This document shows positions 10,576 to 20,020 of a stretch of 64,000 bases of DNA, in pieces. The notes under the pieces were generated by a model. That model was given only the letters and a program-made list of their open reading frames with translations. It did no database searches and had not been told where the DNA came from. The stretch comes from Rutstroemia sp. NJR-2017a BVV2 (Eukaryota; Ascomycota; Leotiomycetes; Helotiales; Rutstroemiaceae), in contig NJPS01000008.1 of assembly GCA_002946415.1 (NCBI GenBank), positions 434,001 to 498,000 of the forward strand, written 5' to 3'. Made by a program: the position numbers and the translations under genes. Position 1 is the first letter of the stretch; every line of letters starts with the position of its first letter.

Positions 10576-12126
10576 ATGGATGGATTGGATAGAGGGGAGA
10601 TGGAGGAACTGCAGGATTGGGCGGGGAGTGGGGGACATCGCATGACATGAAGCTTGAGGGTTTATTTTTCTTCTCTTTTTGATTTATGTAATTTCTTTCC
10701 AGTATAGCTATCAATACAAGACTTTAACCACGAAAAATATCCTTCTTATGCTTCAGTCTCGCTACCAATACCGCAAAAGGTAGAAGAGCACAGTGGGTGC
10801 AATAATTCATTAACTAGCACAGAATTACCACGTAAACAGATTTACCTCTTGTAGATACTCTGTCAAGTATGCTGATGAGAGAACCAAATGATAGAAACCT
10901 AATGAGCTAAATTCTATGCCAATATCTCAAAATTTGAATTTTTCTTAAATCGTGGGAGTCCGTCGGTGGTTCATGAATTATTAGACCCAAGCTTGCATTG
11001 TCCAAGCGAATCTGGCACCACCGTCTGGGAGAAGGAATAAGTCATCACCATACAGTATTCCCATCCACATACCATAGCATTTGACCCTACAACCACACCC
11101 AGCAGTCCTGAGCATACCGCATTTCCACTTAGACTTGCTTCATCTCGCACGAAAAATGATGCAATCGTCCAGAGTGCATAAACATAAGAAATCCGACCAA
11201 GTGCGTCTCAAACAGTGTGTCTGAGCTACACGACTTCGATGGTTCTCCAGCTTTCGAACATCGAGACTCGTCTTTAGAACATGTATTATCATCGATCTTG
11301 CTTTCGCATCTACGAGCTCGATAGTCACTGTTGAAGATGAGGGGCAGAACTACTGCAAAATCCACTCGGTGCAGCTCTTTGAGAAACATCGAGATGCTAG
11401 AAGCCTGATGCCGATTGACTAGAAGCAGCTGTTCGGGCTTGAGATAGGTTTTGCCTCGACAAAGTTGTCGAGCCTAAATGCGTCGACATCGTATCTGACA
11501 ATCCCCTCACATTCACCATATAACAACAAGTTGGTTTGACAGCCGTTTTTTGATTCTCGCAAGATCTACTGCAGTAACTAGTCCAATCTCACAATGACCA
11601 TTAAACCTATTCCTCACCTTTTTCATTCTTCTTTCTTCCTGTCATTATATCGTCTTATCCATTCATCCATATCATCCTCCACCGGACACCTGTCCACTTT
11701 CAACAATCGGTGTTGTTCGTGTTGTAGCAAAGCAATCGAACCCTCCACCAGTTGAAAAAGCTTTTCTCCTTTCATCCCTTCTAGTCCACAGTGTAGCTCC
11801 CTTTTCCATTTGAAGGCCCATCGCTAAAAAGAAAGCTTTCCATTTCGCACGCCCAGAGCACCCTTTGGAAGTTCAGACTACGCTAACCAGCCGAAGCGAT
11901 ATACCCGTCGTTCATATCACGCAGAGCCTCGTATGCTGCCTTTCCCTCCTGGTGATACATTCAAAAAATAAAATAAAAAGAAAGATAAAACTAATAAAAA
12001 GCATGCTCCCAGCCCAGCCTCGTAAATTTTTGGTGCGAAACCCTGAAATTCGTCGCAAAGTTTTTGATACAACGCAGAGAAAGCCTATCCTGGTCCCATC
12101 AAATGTATTCATGATACAATAGAGAA
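10576..12126. other. Intergenic region, no gene seen
   Basis: About 1.55 kb between the secreted-protein gene and the 3' end of the Scd6 gene. The longest minus-strand frame (11129-11389) has no signal peptide, domain or splice context and is not called. An A-rich stretch near 11965-12000 on the plus strand (T-rich in Scd6 sense) probably lies in the Scd6 3' UTR. Confidence 0.45.
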
Positions 12127-14137
12127 CTACTGAATCGCAGCTTGAGCGTCGCCACGCCCTCGGTAACCACCACGACCACGTGTAGGCTGCCCGTTACCGC
12201 CAAAGTTACCGCGTCCACGGTATCCACCACGCCCACGGCCCCGTCCGCGATATCCACCTCGGTATCCATTATCGACACTTCCTTGCCCGAAGGTCTCCAC
12301 ATTCTTCTTTTGCTCTTCACCGCGCCATTCTCGACCACCTTGTCTGTTGCCAGCACTCTCTGTACGATCCTTGGCCTCGCTCGAGATATTGTCAAAGAAT
12401 GACGTAGCTTTGTTGTAGACAGTGTTTGGCACATCCGATTTATTCACATCGCTTTCAGGTGCCTGTTCTCCAAGTGGGGAACCTGCAATAGCCTCCTTCA
12501 CTAAATCCTCTTTGCTGAATTTCGCATTTGCCGATTCGAAATCGAAATCGGTTGCAGGTACCTCGACTTTGGCTGGGCCTGATGGCCGTCCTCCACGGCC
12601 CCTGCCTCTCTGCGCGAATCCGTTGGCTCCTGGTTGTCTTGGTCCACGAACTGGGTCACCCGTTCGCATTTCATTGACTTTTCTTGTTAAGTTATCCACC
12701 GCGTTACCGTTGGTTTGTTGACCTCCAACTGGTGGTAACTTCGCCATGGCAGCAGCTACAGCAGCAGTCGCTGCCTGGGTAGCATCTCTTAAGCTTGCAG
12801 GAGGTTCGACTTGTTTTTGTGCACCTATCGCGGTTGGTGGAGTGTTCAGAGCGATCTTCGCAGTAGCAGGGCTAGCTAACGGCACTGCTGGCTGAATACG
12901 ACCACTCTTTGGTCCACTTGGAGCAGCACGGCCGGCTGGAGCGGCAAGCTGGGCGGGGTTCGCTTCAATCTCCGCAGGAGAAGGTTTGGCGGCTGGTGAC
13001 GTTGACTGTTTCGGATCTTGGGCTCCCGCAGTTGCAACTTCAGCACCAGGTTTGGGTTTCTCTTGCGAGCCTGCTGGCTTGTCAGACGGGCCAGCCGACG
13101 CCGGAGATGGCTGTTTGTTTGCGCCAGCTCCAATGGGAGAAGGTTTAGATTGTTGGTTTTGTTGATTCGGTGGGAATTGCTGACCCGGTGGTCCAGGTGG
13201 ATATCCATAGGGAGGGAATGCACCCGGATGCTGGGGAAAACCGGGTGGTGGATACCAACCAGGAGGAGCACCATAGGGAGCCATTCCCGGGAAGCCAGGG
13301 CCGGGAGGGCCACCACGACCCCATCCGGCAGGGGGTGGGGGGTAGAATGGAGGTGGGTATTGTCCAAAGGGAGAAACGCCTGGTGGTGGAGGACCTTGTT
13401 GTTGTGGGCCTTGTCCAGGTGCTGGGGGACCTCGTTGGTTCTGATTCGCGGCTGGGGGAGCTTGAGAAGCTGGGGTAGGTCGAGATCCGCTCTAGAGTTA
13501 TCTACTTGTCAGCAATGATTGCAGAAAATAGCAGTCCTCAATAAAATAATAATTGCAAAGTAGAATCAGAAGGAAGGCAACGGAAATCTCCACACGGTTT
13601 TGCGCTCTCGGAGACAATATGTGTTTAACATCCGAAATATTTCATCACTTAGAAATTGATGTTTGTTGGGAATAGCAGCGATCGGCTCGAGCTATAGAAA
13701 GAGACGTGCGCACTCACTCCGAGGATTGCAGGATCATTGGGTACCTGCGGAGGCTTGTTTTCTTTTGGTGCGGGAGCCTCTTCGATGCGTAAATCTTTCA
13801 CGTCACTACCACGGAAGACAATGTATTCGTAGGTGCTATCCGAAGGAGGAATTTCTTCATCGGCGTTTTCCTTCCGTCCTTCCGTACCGTATGACTTGAC
13901 ATTCTCGAGCGCGACAGTTGAGTTTTCGGAATTGATCTCATGGAGTGTACCGACATATCTTAACCCACGTCAATACTCGACCACGCATAACTGTCCATTA
14001 GAAAATACCTAATGTCGCTCCTTGATACTAATGATATCCTCGATCTAATGATTGGCCGCTGTCAGTAATGCAAATGCGACGATGTTCACAAGACATCATC
14101 CTCAGCCTTTCACAACTAACCCTATGAATTCTGACAT
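12127..14137 (-). CDS. scd6: Scd6/Sum2/LSM14-family mRNA decapping and translation regulator
   Basis: Scd6 represses translation initiation through eIF4G and promotes decapping with Dhh1/Dcp2 in P-bodies. Four exons, 14121-14137, 14009-14044, 13718-13958 and 12127-13491, make 552 aa. The start exon is only 17 nt (MSEFIG). The splices rebuild a canonical LSm14 domain, MSEFIGSRISLVSRSDIR then YVGTLHEINSENSTVAL and KSYGTEGR (residues 1-~85). A long Pro/Gly/Gln-rich linker follows, then the FDF motif (DFDFESANAKFSKEDLVKEA), an FFD box (YNKATSFFDNISSEA), a TFG box (KKNVETFGQ) and a C-terminal RGG/GYRGRG tail that would bind eIF4G and be arginine-methylated. All hallmarks are present and in order. 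It is divergent from the Pex39-like gene. Confidence 0.92.
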
Positions 14138-14572
14138 TGCTGCGAACCTGCAATTCTGCAATCAGAGCCCAGCTATGGAACGAAGAAAGAAAGCGGACGA
14201 TGAGCGCAAGAATGACAGTATCGTAATTGAGAAAGTAATGTTGGTGGCAGAGAGCGTTCGAAGGGAGCTTGAGTTTGAGGTTGTGCACTTTTGGTGAGCG
14301 GACGAGGGAGCTGTTTGTGTGTCTTCTGGCGAAAAGCTAAAGGGCGGCTAGGAAGCGCTCGCTTGGCTAGGTTGGACTCTCAGCTTGTGAGTGAATTGGC
14401 GGCCTGTCATTGGTCAATATGTGGATTACATAAGTGCCTTCCATCAAGCTCCAGCCCACCTTCCGATAGTGCTCTCAGCCTTACTCGACAATTTCGGCAA
14501 CGTGAATGTCCAACTGTAAACATCAACGATTCCACATCCTTATTCAGTTGCAACATCGTTCCGTTCTTCAAT
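14138..14572. promoter_or_regulatory. Bidirectional promoter Scd6 / Pex39-like
   Basis: The two start codons are 435 bp apart. No coding sequence is supported between them. A CCAAT-like inverted ATTGG occurs near 14417 in CATTGGTC. I see no strong TATA box, which fits housekeeping genes. Confidence 0.4.
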
Positions 14573-15249
14573 ATGGCTACAGAGAGTGGTCAAGTCGCTG
14601 ATGACGACAATATCAGTATCTTCAAAGAACTCGAGTCATATCCATGGGAAAGTGATGCAGAATTTCAGGTATGGACCCGTCAGCCTCGGCAATTTACCCC
14701 TCATTGCATATACATCTCCTAACGTATCTTAAGGGTGGTCTCACTGCGATTCTGGGCAGCAATTCATCTCCTGATCGAGTACGAGAATTAACACTTCGCG
14801 CGCAATGCTTCTACATTTCCCGCAAGAAGAATACTACTGTCGATTTCGACGCCTATAAAGCATATCTTGAAAGTCGGGGCGGCACGCAATCAACAGAACC
14901 CTCTGCGATCACTACGGGATCCTCAGATCCCACTCAGTCATCCAACAATGCACCTTCGCATACGGACAGCGACCTACCTTTAGCAAGCAATCTGAACGAC
15001 CCAAAGAACGCTCCATATCCTCAGTCATTCGCAGACATCGTAGCTCTGATTACATCTGGTGCTCCCATTCCAGGCATTCGAGAGATACCCGATACCTTAC
15101 TCACGGATCAAGCATCGAAACCCGTAGCCTCGAAGCGTCGCAAGCCATGGGAGAAGGATGTTGATGAGGAAACGATACAGGGTGGTACTGGCACTTTCGG
15201 CGACCACAGGGACACCATCGTTCCACAGGAATATCCGATCGATACCTAA
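14573..15249 (+). CDS. Pex39-like KPWE-motif protein (peroxisomal PTS2 import factor candidate)
   Basis: Exons 14573-14668 and 14734-15249, with a 65-nt intron (GTATGG...CTTAAG) in phase 0, encode 203 aa. The N-terminal ~75 residues form a small helical domain (FKELESYPWESDAEFQ then GGLTAILGS...RAQCFYISRKKN). A Ser/Thr-rich linker precedes a conserved block, PYPQSFADIVALITSGAPIP then GIREIP (about residues 117-142). The C-terminal third carries KRRKPWEKD. The SF.D...LI.SG.PIPGI block plus KPWE is the signature of the KPWE-domain family that includes yeast YJR012C and human C6orf226, recently named Pex39, which cooperate with Pex7 in importing PTS2 cargo. The Pex39 assignment rests on motif memory, so homology is likely but function is inferred. 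No membrane segment is seen. Confidence 0.72.
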
Positions 15250-16365
15250 TGTTTCGCTTCTATCATCATGGTCATTTAAAAGCCATCTATCAATATCATA
15301 ACTGGAGTTCAGGACTGAGCATGTCCAAACGGGCGACGGGGGCGTTCTGGGAGCCGTGCATTGAGCTTACATTTGCATGCCCTGCTTATATTTGATACCA
15401 TAGCATCGTAGACTAGGCGGAGAATTAGATCTCACACGCCAAGGACCGCGAGCTTCATAGTCAGTGCTCGAAGGAGTCGAATGCTTGGAGGAAACGTCTA
15501 CAATCAGTTCCCGCTATGTATATATCTTGTGTGAATGATAACGTCGCATGACTTTTTCCACCAATGATGGAACCGTTCATGCTTCCAGTACATTAATCTC
15601 AGAAAAGATGAAATATGGTAGCAGGTGTAAACACTTGCCTCGTACCTAGTTATTTCCGTCTCTGCCCATTTTCGGGACAGTCTCTCTCAGTGGGCAGGAC
15701 AGGCGATCAATAGAAAGCTCGCCAACTAACACCGTACTCGATGCTAGTAGCAAACGTCGCCCCTTAAGTCTTCCGACTGTCTTATGCCTGCTACTCGCGG
15801 CTAATCAGTGGAGTTTCGTCGGCTGGACGCTTCGCCAAGCCTTTGACATAATAATCATTCTCGAGCACAGCCTCCAGAAAGTAGAAAGAGTCGTGGCATA
15901 TCGCTGTTATAAAAGTGGGATGAGTCGAGATTCACGACATCAAAATATCCTCATTCATGCCTCAAAGTGAGGCGTGGCGTTCCTTCGGATGCGGAGATTC
16001 GGTCGGGACCGTTTTCGCGGAGGAACTGTTGGCCGCGAGCAAGCCTTCCTCACCAAAACTCGGACAAGCCACAAAATTTTAGCGTCAAATACACGGTTGG
16101 TGGCTTGCCGCTAGTCCCCACTAGTCATGGTTTGCTTATCTCGAGCTTTGAGACTCATTTCCAGCCGTCTAGTTTGGAAAAACACCTCGTTGAGGTCGAG
16201 GTCGTCGCTTTGTGATTATGGGTTATATAAGGATGCCTTTCCTCGGATGAGATTCTGGATATCTTCAATTATCTCAGCTTCATTCCTCACGACCCATAGG
16301 CCAACAAACAAACTCGCCTCAAAGAACAACCAGCTCGACGTCGTCCCACCTGCCTATATGCAACA
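15250..16365. other. Intergenic region, no gene seen
   Basis: About 1.1 kb with short, featureless open frames only. It probably holds the 3' UTR of the Pex39-like gene and the promoter of the SRPBCC gene. An AGGTCGAGGTCG tandem of two 6-bp units occurs near 16193-16204, and GGTTATATAAGGATG near 16219 is a good TATA box (TATATAA) about 140 bp before ATG 16366. Confidence 0.45.
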
Positions 16366-17009
16366 ATGTCTCCATCGATAGCAACCGAAATTGAAATTGC
16401 AGCCTCCCCGGAGATGGTGAGGGCAAAGGTATGTTCTCGCTCCGAACGCGTGCCTTGCATATTAACTGACAATCCAATCAGTTCCTTGATTTCCCATCCA
16501 TTTCCACGTACTCCCCAGATGGCTTCATAAAATCCATTGCACCAATAGTGCCTGGTAAATCCATTGAACCTGGAGATATCCTCGACGTGCAGCTCAAAGG
16601 CGCGGCTTTCAAGCCGGTTTCCGTTGTATGTACCATCCCAACCTATGCTTATCACCCTGGTCCGCATCCCGCATGTCAATGCCGAAATCTGTACCCTTCT
16701 CTATCTGGCTCTTCTCCGTTTCCAAAAGTCCCATTGCTGAAATTCTTCCCATAGGAAAACACACCACAAGCTTTCAGTTGGAAAGGATCGTTACTTGGTC
16801 TTTTTTTTGGTACACATTACTTCCGCTTCCAACCCAGCCAGAAAACTCCCGGACACACGACTCTTGCCCATGGAGAGGAGTTTGGAGGCCCGTTAGCGTT
16901 TATGATCGGTGAGAATGCTTTCGCGAAAATGATTGGAGTCCGGGAGGAGTCGACGAAAGGGTTTGAGGGATTCAACAAGGATTTCAAGGCCTGGGTTGAG
17001 AGAGGTTGA
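16366..17009 (+). CDS. SRPBCC (START/Bet v1-like) small ligand-binding-fold protein
   Basis: Three exons, 16366-16428, 16482-16625 and 16755-17009, join in phase 0 to a 153-aa protein. Introns are GTATGT...ATCAG (53 nt) and GTATGT...CATAG (129 nt). The translation opens with TEIEIAASPEMVRAKFLDFP, the classic first strand and helix of SRPBCC proteins, continues with YSPDGFIKSIAPI, PGDILDVQLKGAAFKPVSV, SWKGSLLGLFFGTHYFRF and THGEEF-like AHGEEFGGPL, and ends in the C-terminal helix KGFEGFNKDFKAWVERG. The fold binds lipids or other hydrophobic ligands; the ligand is unknown. Fungal homologues are usually uncharacterised. The gene is intact although no single exon covers even half of it. A TATATAA box lies near 16222. 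Confidence 0.78.
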
Positions 17010-17756
17010 GGGAAACGGTTTGCACGGGATGGATGAAGTTGCTTGAGAAGTTTCTGAGAGCTGACGGGATGGCGGAAATTATGCAGATGATATGGGAAGG
17101 CTGGTTTGGTGGCTTATAGAAGGATTGCGGCGTTTAAATGCGGATTCGGCGGAACTCCGATTTCCAACGTCTTTCATGATACCAGTCTTGATTTTGTACC
17201 TTTTCTCGTGTCGGAGTCGACCTAAATACACAAATTTTTTCAAAAAGTCTACTTGTTCAGTTATCCGGATGAATCATTCAATTATCCCGTCATTGTTCGC
17301 AGGAAGGAATAACACAGAGTTTATGCATTTCAGCCAAAAAGTGTCGGCACTTGATCGCGACGGCGTTTCCCAGTTCTGGAAGGTGTCGTCGATTTTTACC
17401 GTGCAAGTCATGAGAACCATGTTTTTCGCATGAATCGCATCGTGTGACACAATCCGAGTTGGGCAATTCATTTAATGCGCCTTCTTCTATCGACCGCATT
17501 TCACCCAGCGCGGGGTATAAACACCGGGTTATATTAATTTTGCACTTAAGCATATATCCGTGCCGTGCTGCGTTGTTGCTTCATTCGTCTATTTGTTTAC
17601 AGATGCTGTAAGGTGTCGGATCGTCCAAATTCCTCATATTGCCGTTTAGGGATTGTTGGAAAATGAAATGTGAGGAGTATTTATCACTGCTGAAATTCCC
17701 CAGATTGTCTGGTCTTTAATTTGTTTCTGAATCATCTTAATTGCTATACCTTCAAA
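17010..17756. other. Intergenic region, no gene seen
   Basis: About 750 bp without a supported gene. The last ~120 bp before 17757 are A/T-rich and include AGTATTTATCAC near 17679, a possible TATA variant for the downstream secreted-protein gene. Confidence 0.4.
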
Positions 17757-18296
17757 ATGGCTGTCTTCATCGCGTTACTGGGCCCTGCCCTTTTTCAACT
17801 GTGCGCCGGCGCGCCGGTCCTCGAAACCAGACAAGCCTATCGTTGGGGACACCCAACAGATGCCTCTGTCCTCTCCTGCTATGGTAAACCCATCCTTCTT
17901 ACCCCTCCCCCGGACGTTAAGTAACCTCATCCCCCAGAAACCTCCAGCTGTACCACCGCCCGCACCATCTGGTCCAACTGCCAAACCTCCTACGCCTCAG
18001 CAACCTCCACCGACGCCAGCAATTCAGCTACAACTAATTGTCTCTGTCGCAGCTCATACCCCGCGCAGCTCAACGCCTGCTTGACATGTTTGGAGAACAA
18101 TAACCCGATGGTGCTTAACACCATGAACCAGCTGGCTTCTTCGCTGTGCGCCAAGACTTTGGCGCTGGATGTTTATGAGGAGGATGCGTACATTTTTGGG
18201 AGTTGGGTCAATTTCCCGCTGTATCTCCCTTCGACGGAGTTGTGGGGTACGGATGTGTCGCAGCCGGGACAGGTTGTGCAGAGGGACGTGGAGTGA
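17757..18296 (+). CDS. Secreted cysteine-rich protein, two exons
   Basis: Exons 17757-17883 and 17938-18296, with a 54-nt intron (GTAAAC...CCCCAG, phase 1), give 161 aa. Residues 1-18 are a signal peptide (MAVFIALLGPALFQLCAG, then AP), followed by LETRQ, a possible KEX2-like site. The mature region has eight cysteines clustered between residues ~41 and ~110, including CLC and CLTC pairs, in a Ser/Thr-rich setting, then a Tyr/Trp-rich acidic tail. This could be a CFEM-like or other disulfide-rich surface protein, but I do not see the full CFEM pattern and leave it unnamed. It sits at the edge of the HET/STAND island. Confidence 0.68.
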
Positions 18297-18674
18297 GGTT
18301 GGATATGCGTGAAGGGGCAGTGAGTGTTCCTTGGGAGGAGGAATGGGGAGGAGGTAACTTCAACAGTCTGATGTGATGGGTGTAGGAGGGAAGTGAGAGA
18401 GGAGAGTGTATATCCCAAGTTCTAGCACTTCTTGTTGGTCTAATTGTATTGTTAATCTCATCGCTTCGATCGTTCCGTTGTCATCATACCACTGAATGCC
18501 CAATGCTATCAGCTACTGCGTTTGAAGAGTTCTCTCGGCTGGTACATCCGATCCAGTTACGTTAGACATTCAGCACGAGATCAATCTCTCCCCGGAAGTG
18601 GAAGTCTGGATATATATGTAGAGGATCCCAGTTGATTCATTTGTTTGAAGTCATTTATTTGATAGAGTCTCACA
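18297..18674. other. Intergenic region, no gene seen
   Basis: About 380 bp between the secreted-protein stop and the 3' end of the HET-type relic. No coding or repeat signal is seen. Confidence 0.4.
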
Positions 18675-19504
18675 TTACACAATCTCGTATGTACATCGCC
18701 CATCTCCAATATATGTTCCCTCAAGAGCCTTGGGAAAAGCATCATGTTGAGCGCAATGTTCAGACCATCCGTAAATCCATGACAGAAGCATTTTTATGCG
18801 GGGATAGCCCGTCTTTTCCAGCACACCTCTAAACCGATGCATCAATTCTATATCAATTTCCCCACACGAATATGGGTCATCCGCCGTGTAACCCTTTGCT
18901 TGACCCTCAGCGACCAATCCGCCGGTCTTTTTTGTCCTCAGACTGTGCATCCTGCCTTTTAGCCTCTGTACCCGTGGATCGTTTTCGAAACGCCGGTCGC
19001 AGGATTTCAGATGTTTCTCCCTCAAAAGGACTATGTCCATATAAGGACTATATCCATATAAGAACCAGCGAAACTCTGTCCCTCTTCTATTCCTTCTTTC
19101 TCTCCTTCTTCGCCAAAATCCTCTTCTTCCCACCAGGGATCTTCCACCCGGAAGGTGCCGACCCTTCGAAATTGGCCCGGATGCTGATAAACTGGCAGTA
19201 GCAGCAGTCCACGGACTTTGGAGCTGATGGTAGAGGAAAGTCTGGCCTCGAATGGAGCAAAGTAAACATTGGCAGAGAGTACCATATCTTTCATATAATT
19301 CTCGTCCCAATGAACGCTAGTTGGTACCTTGCTCAACTTCGTAGAGTTATTTGATGTAGCTTCCTGTCCATAAAAGAGATCGATTTCCCAGTTAAATGTG
19401 GATTTTTTGACAAGTGTTGCATTGGCCAATGGGCCCCGCAATCGTATCGTGCCGTCAGTAACAGGGCCAAAGGACTTTGTCGATGAACCAGGTGGGTAGG
19501 GCAC
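18675..19504 (-). pseudogene. 5'-truncated, frameshifted HET-type protein relic
   Basis: Two overlapping minus-strand frames (19031-19504 and 18675-19310) read as one C-terminal HET-protein-like segment: an opening resembling G.IRLRGPLANATL, then LLLLPVYQHPGQFRRVGTFR, the usual style of C-terminal repeats in heterokaryon-incompatibility proteins. The two frames are separated by a 17-bp tandem duplication at 19027-19060; with a single copy the first frame would run straight on into the second. No HET catalytic/TIR-like N-terminal domain is present: the sequence ends upstream in a repetitive GGGTA/TAGGT-rich tract at 19500. The call is a dead fragment of a non-self-recognition gene. Family assignment is from style, not a diagnostic motif, hence moderate confidence. 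Confidence 0.5.
19027..19060. repeat. 17-bp tandem duplication inside the HET-type relic
   Basis: Two adjacent copies of AGGACTATGTCCATATA, 19027-19043 and 19044-19060, differing at one base. Seventeen is not a multiple of three, so the duplication shifts the frame. Confidence 0.9.
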
Positions 19505-19745
19505 CCGGCGGGTTAGGGCACCTATGGGTGGGTTATGATGACTAATGGGTACCTACTGGGTGGGTTGAGGAGGAGATTTACTACCTATTGGCTACTATAG
19601 GCCTTTATAGGGAGTATGCTACCCCTGCTTGGGTTAATAGGTAGGTTAGAGAAGTCTGAAACCCACATATAGGGACCTGTAGTTAGGTTGAAGAGATCCT
19701 ATTACCTACTTATGGGTATCCATTTCGCAACCTAGTTACACTAGT
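19500..19745. repeat. GGGTA/TAGGT-rich repetitive tract (possible element remnant)
   Basis: A ~245-bp stretch dominated by recurring GGGT, TAGG, ACCTA and TACCTA words, unlike the flanks and without coding potential. It lies exactly where the HET-type relic loses its 5' part. It could be the edge of a transposable element or an expanded satellite; no terminal repeats or target duplication are clear. Confidence 0.45.
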
Positions 19746-20020
19746 TCATGAACGAAGTCTAGTTACCAAAATTTGATATTTAATTCAACTATTGAAATAC
19801 TTACTTCAAAACGGATATCCTGTTTCTCAATTCATACAATATGATTAAGCAAGCAGATGTTGTTTTTATTTGGAGAAGATAGAATCACGAGCAGAAATCC
19901 TAGGCTTGGTCCATGAATTAGCGCACCCTCTGGTACATAACAGAAATAATCGTCCAATCTCACTCTGCAGCGTTCATAGCTTAAATCGTTGAGTCCCTAG
20001 CCACTACTTCCCGTTGCCCT

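Noticed and set aside
10000..10638. Long minus-strand open frames opposite the 10069 secreted-protein gene
   Set aside because: They are antisense shadows of a G/C-skewed coding region; the plus frame has a signal peptide, Cys pattern and leader context, the minus frames have none.
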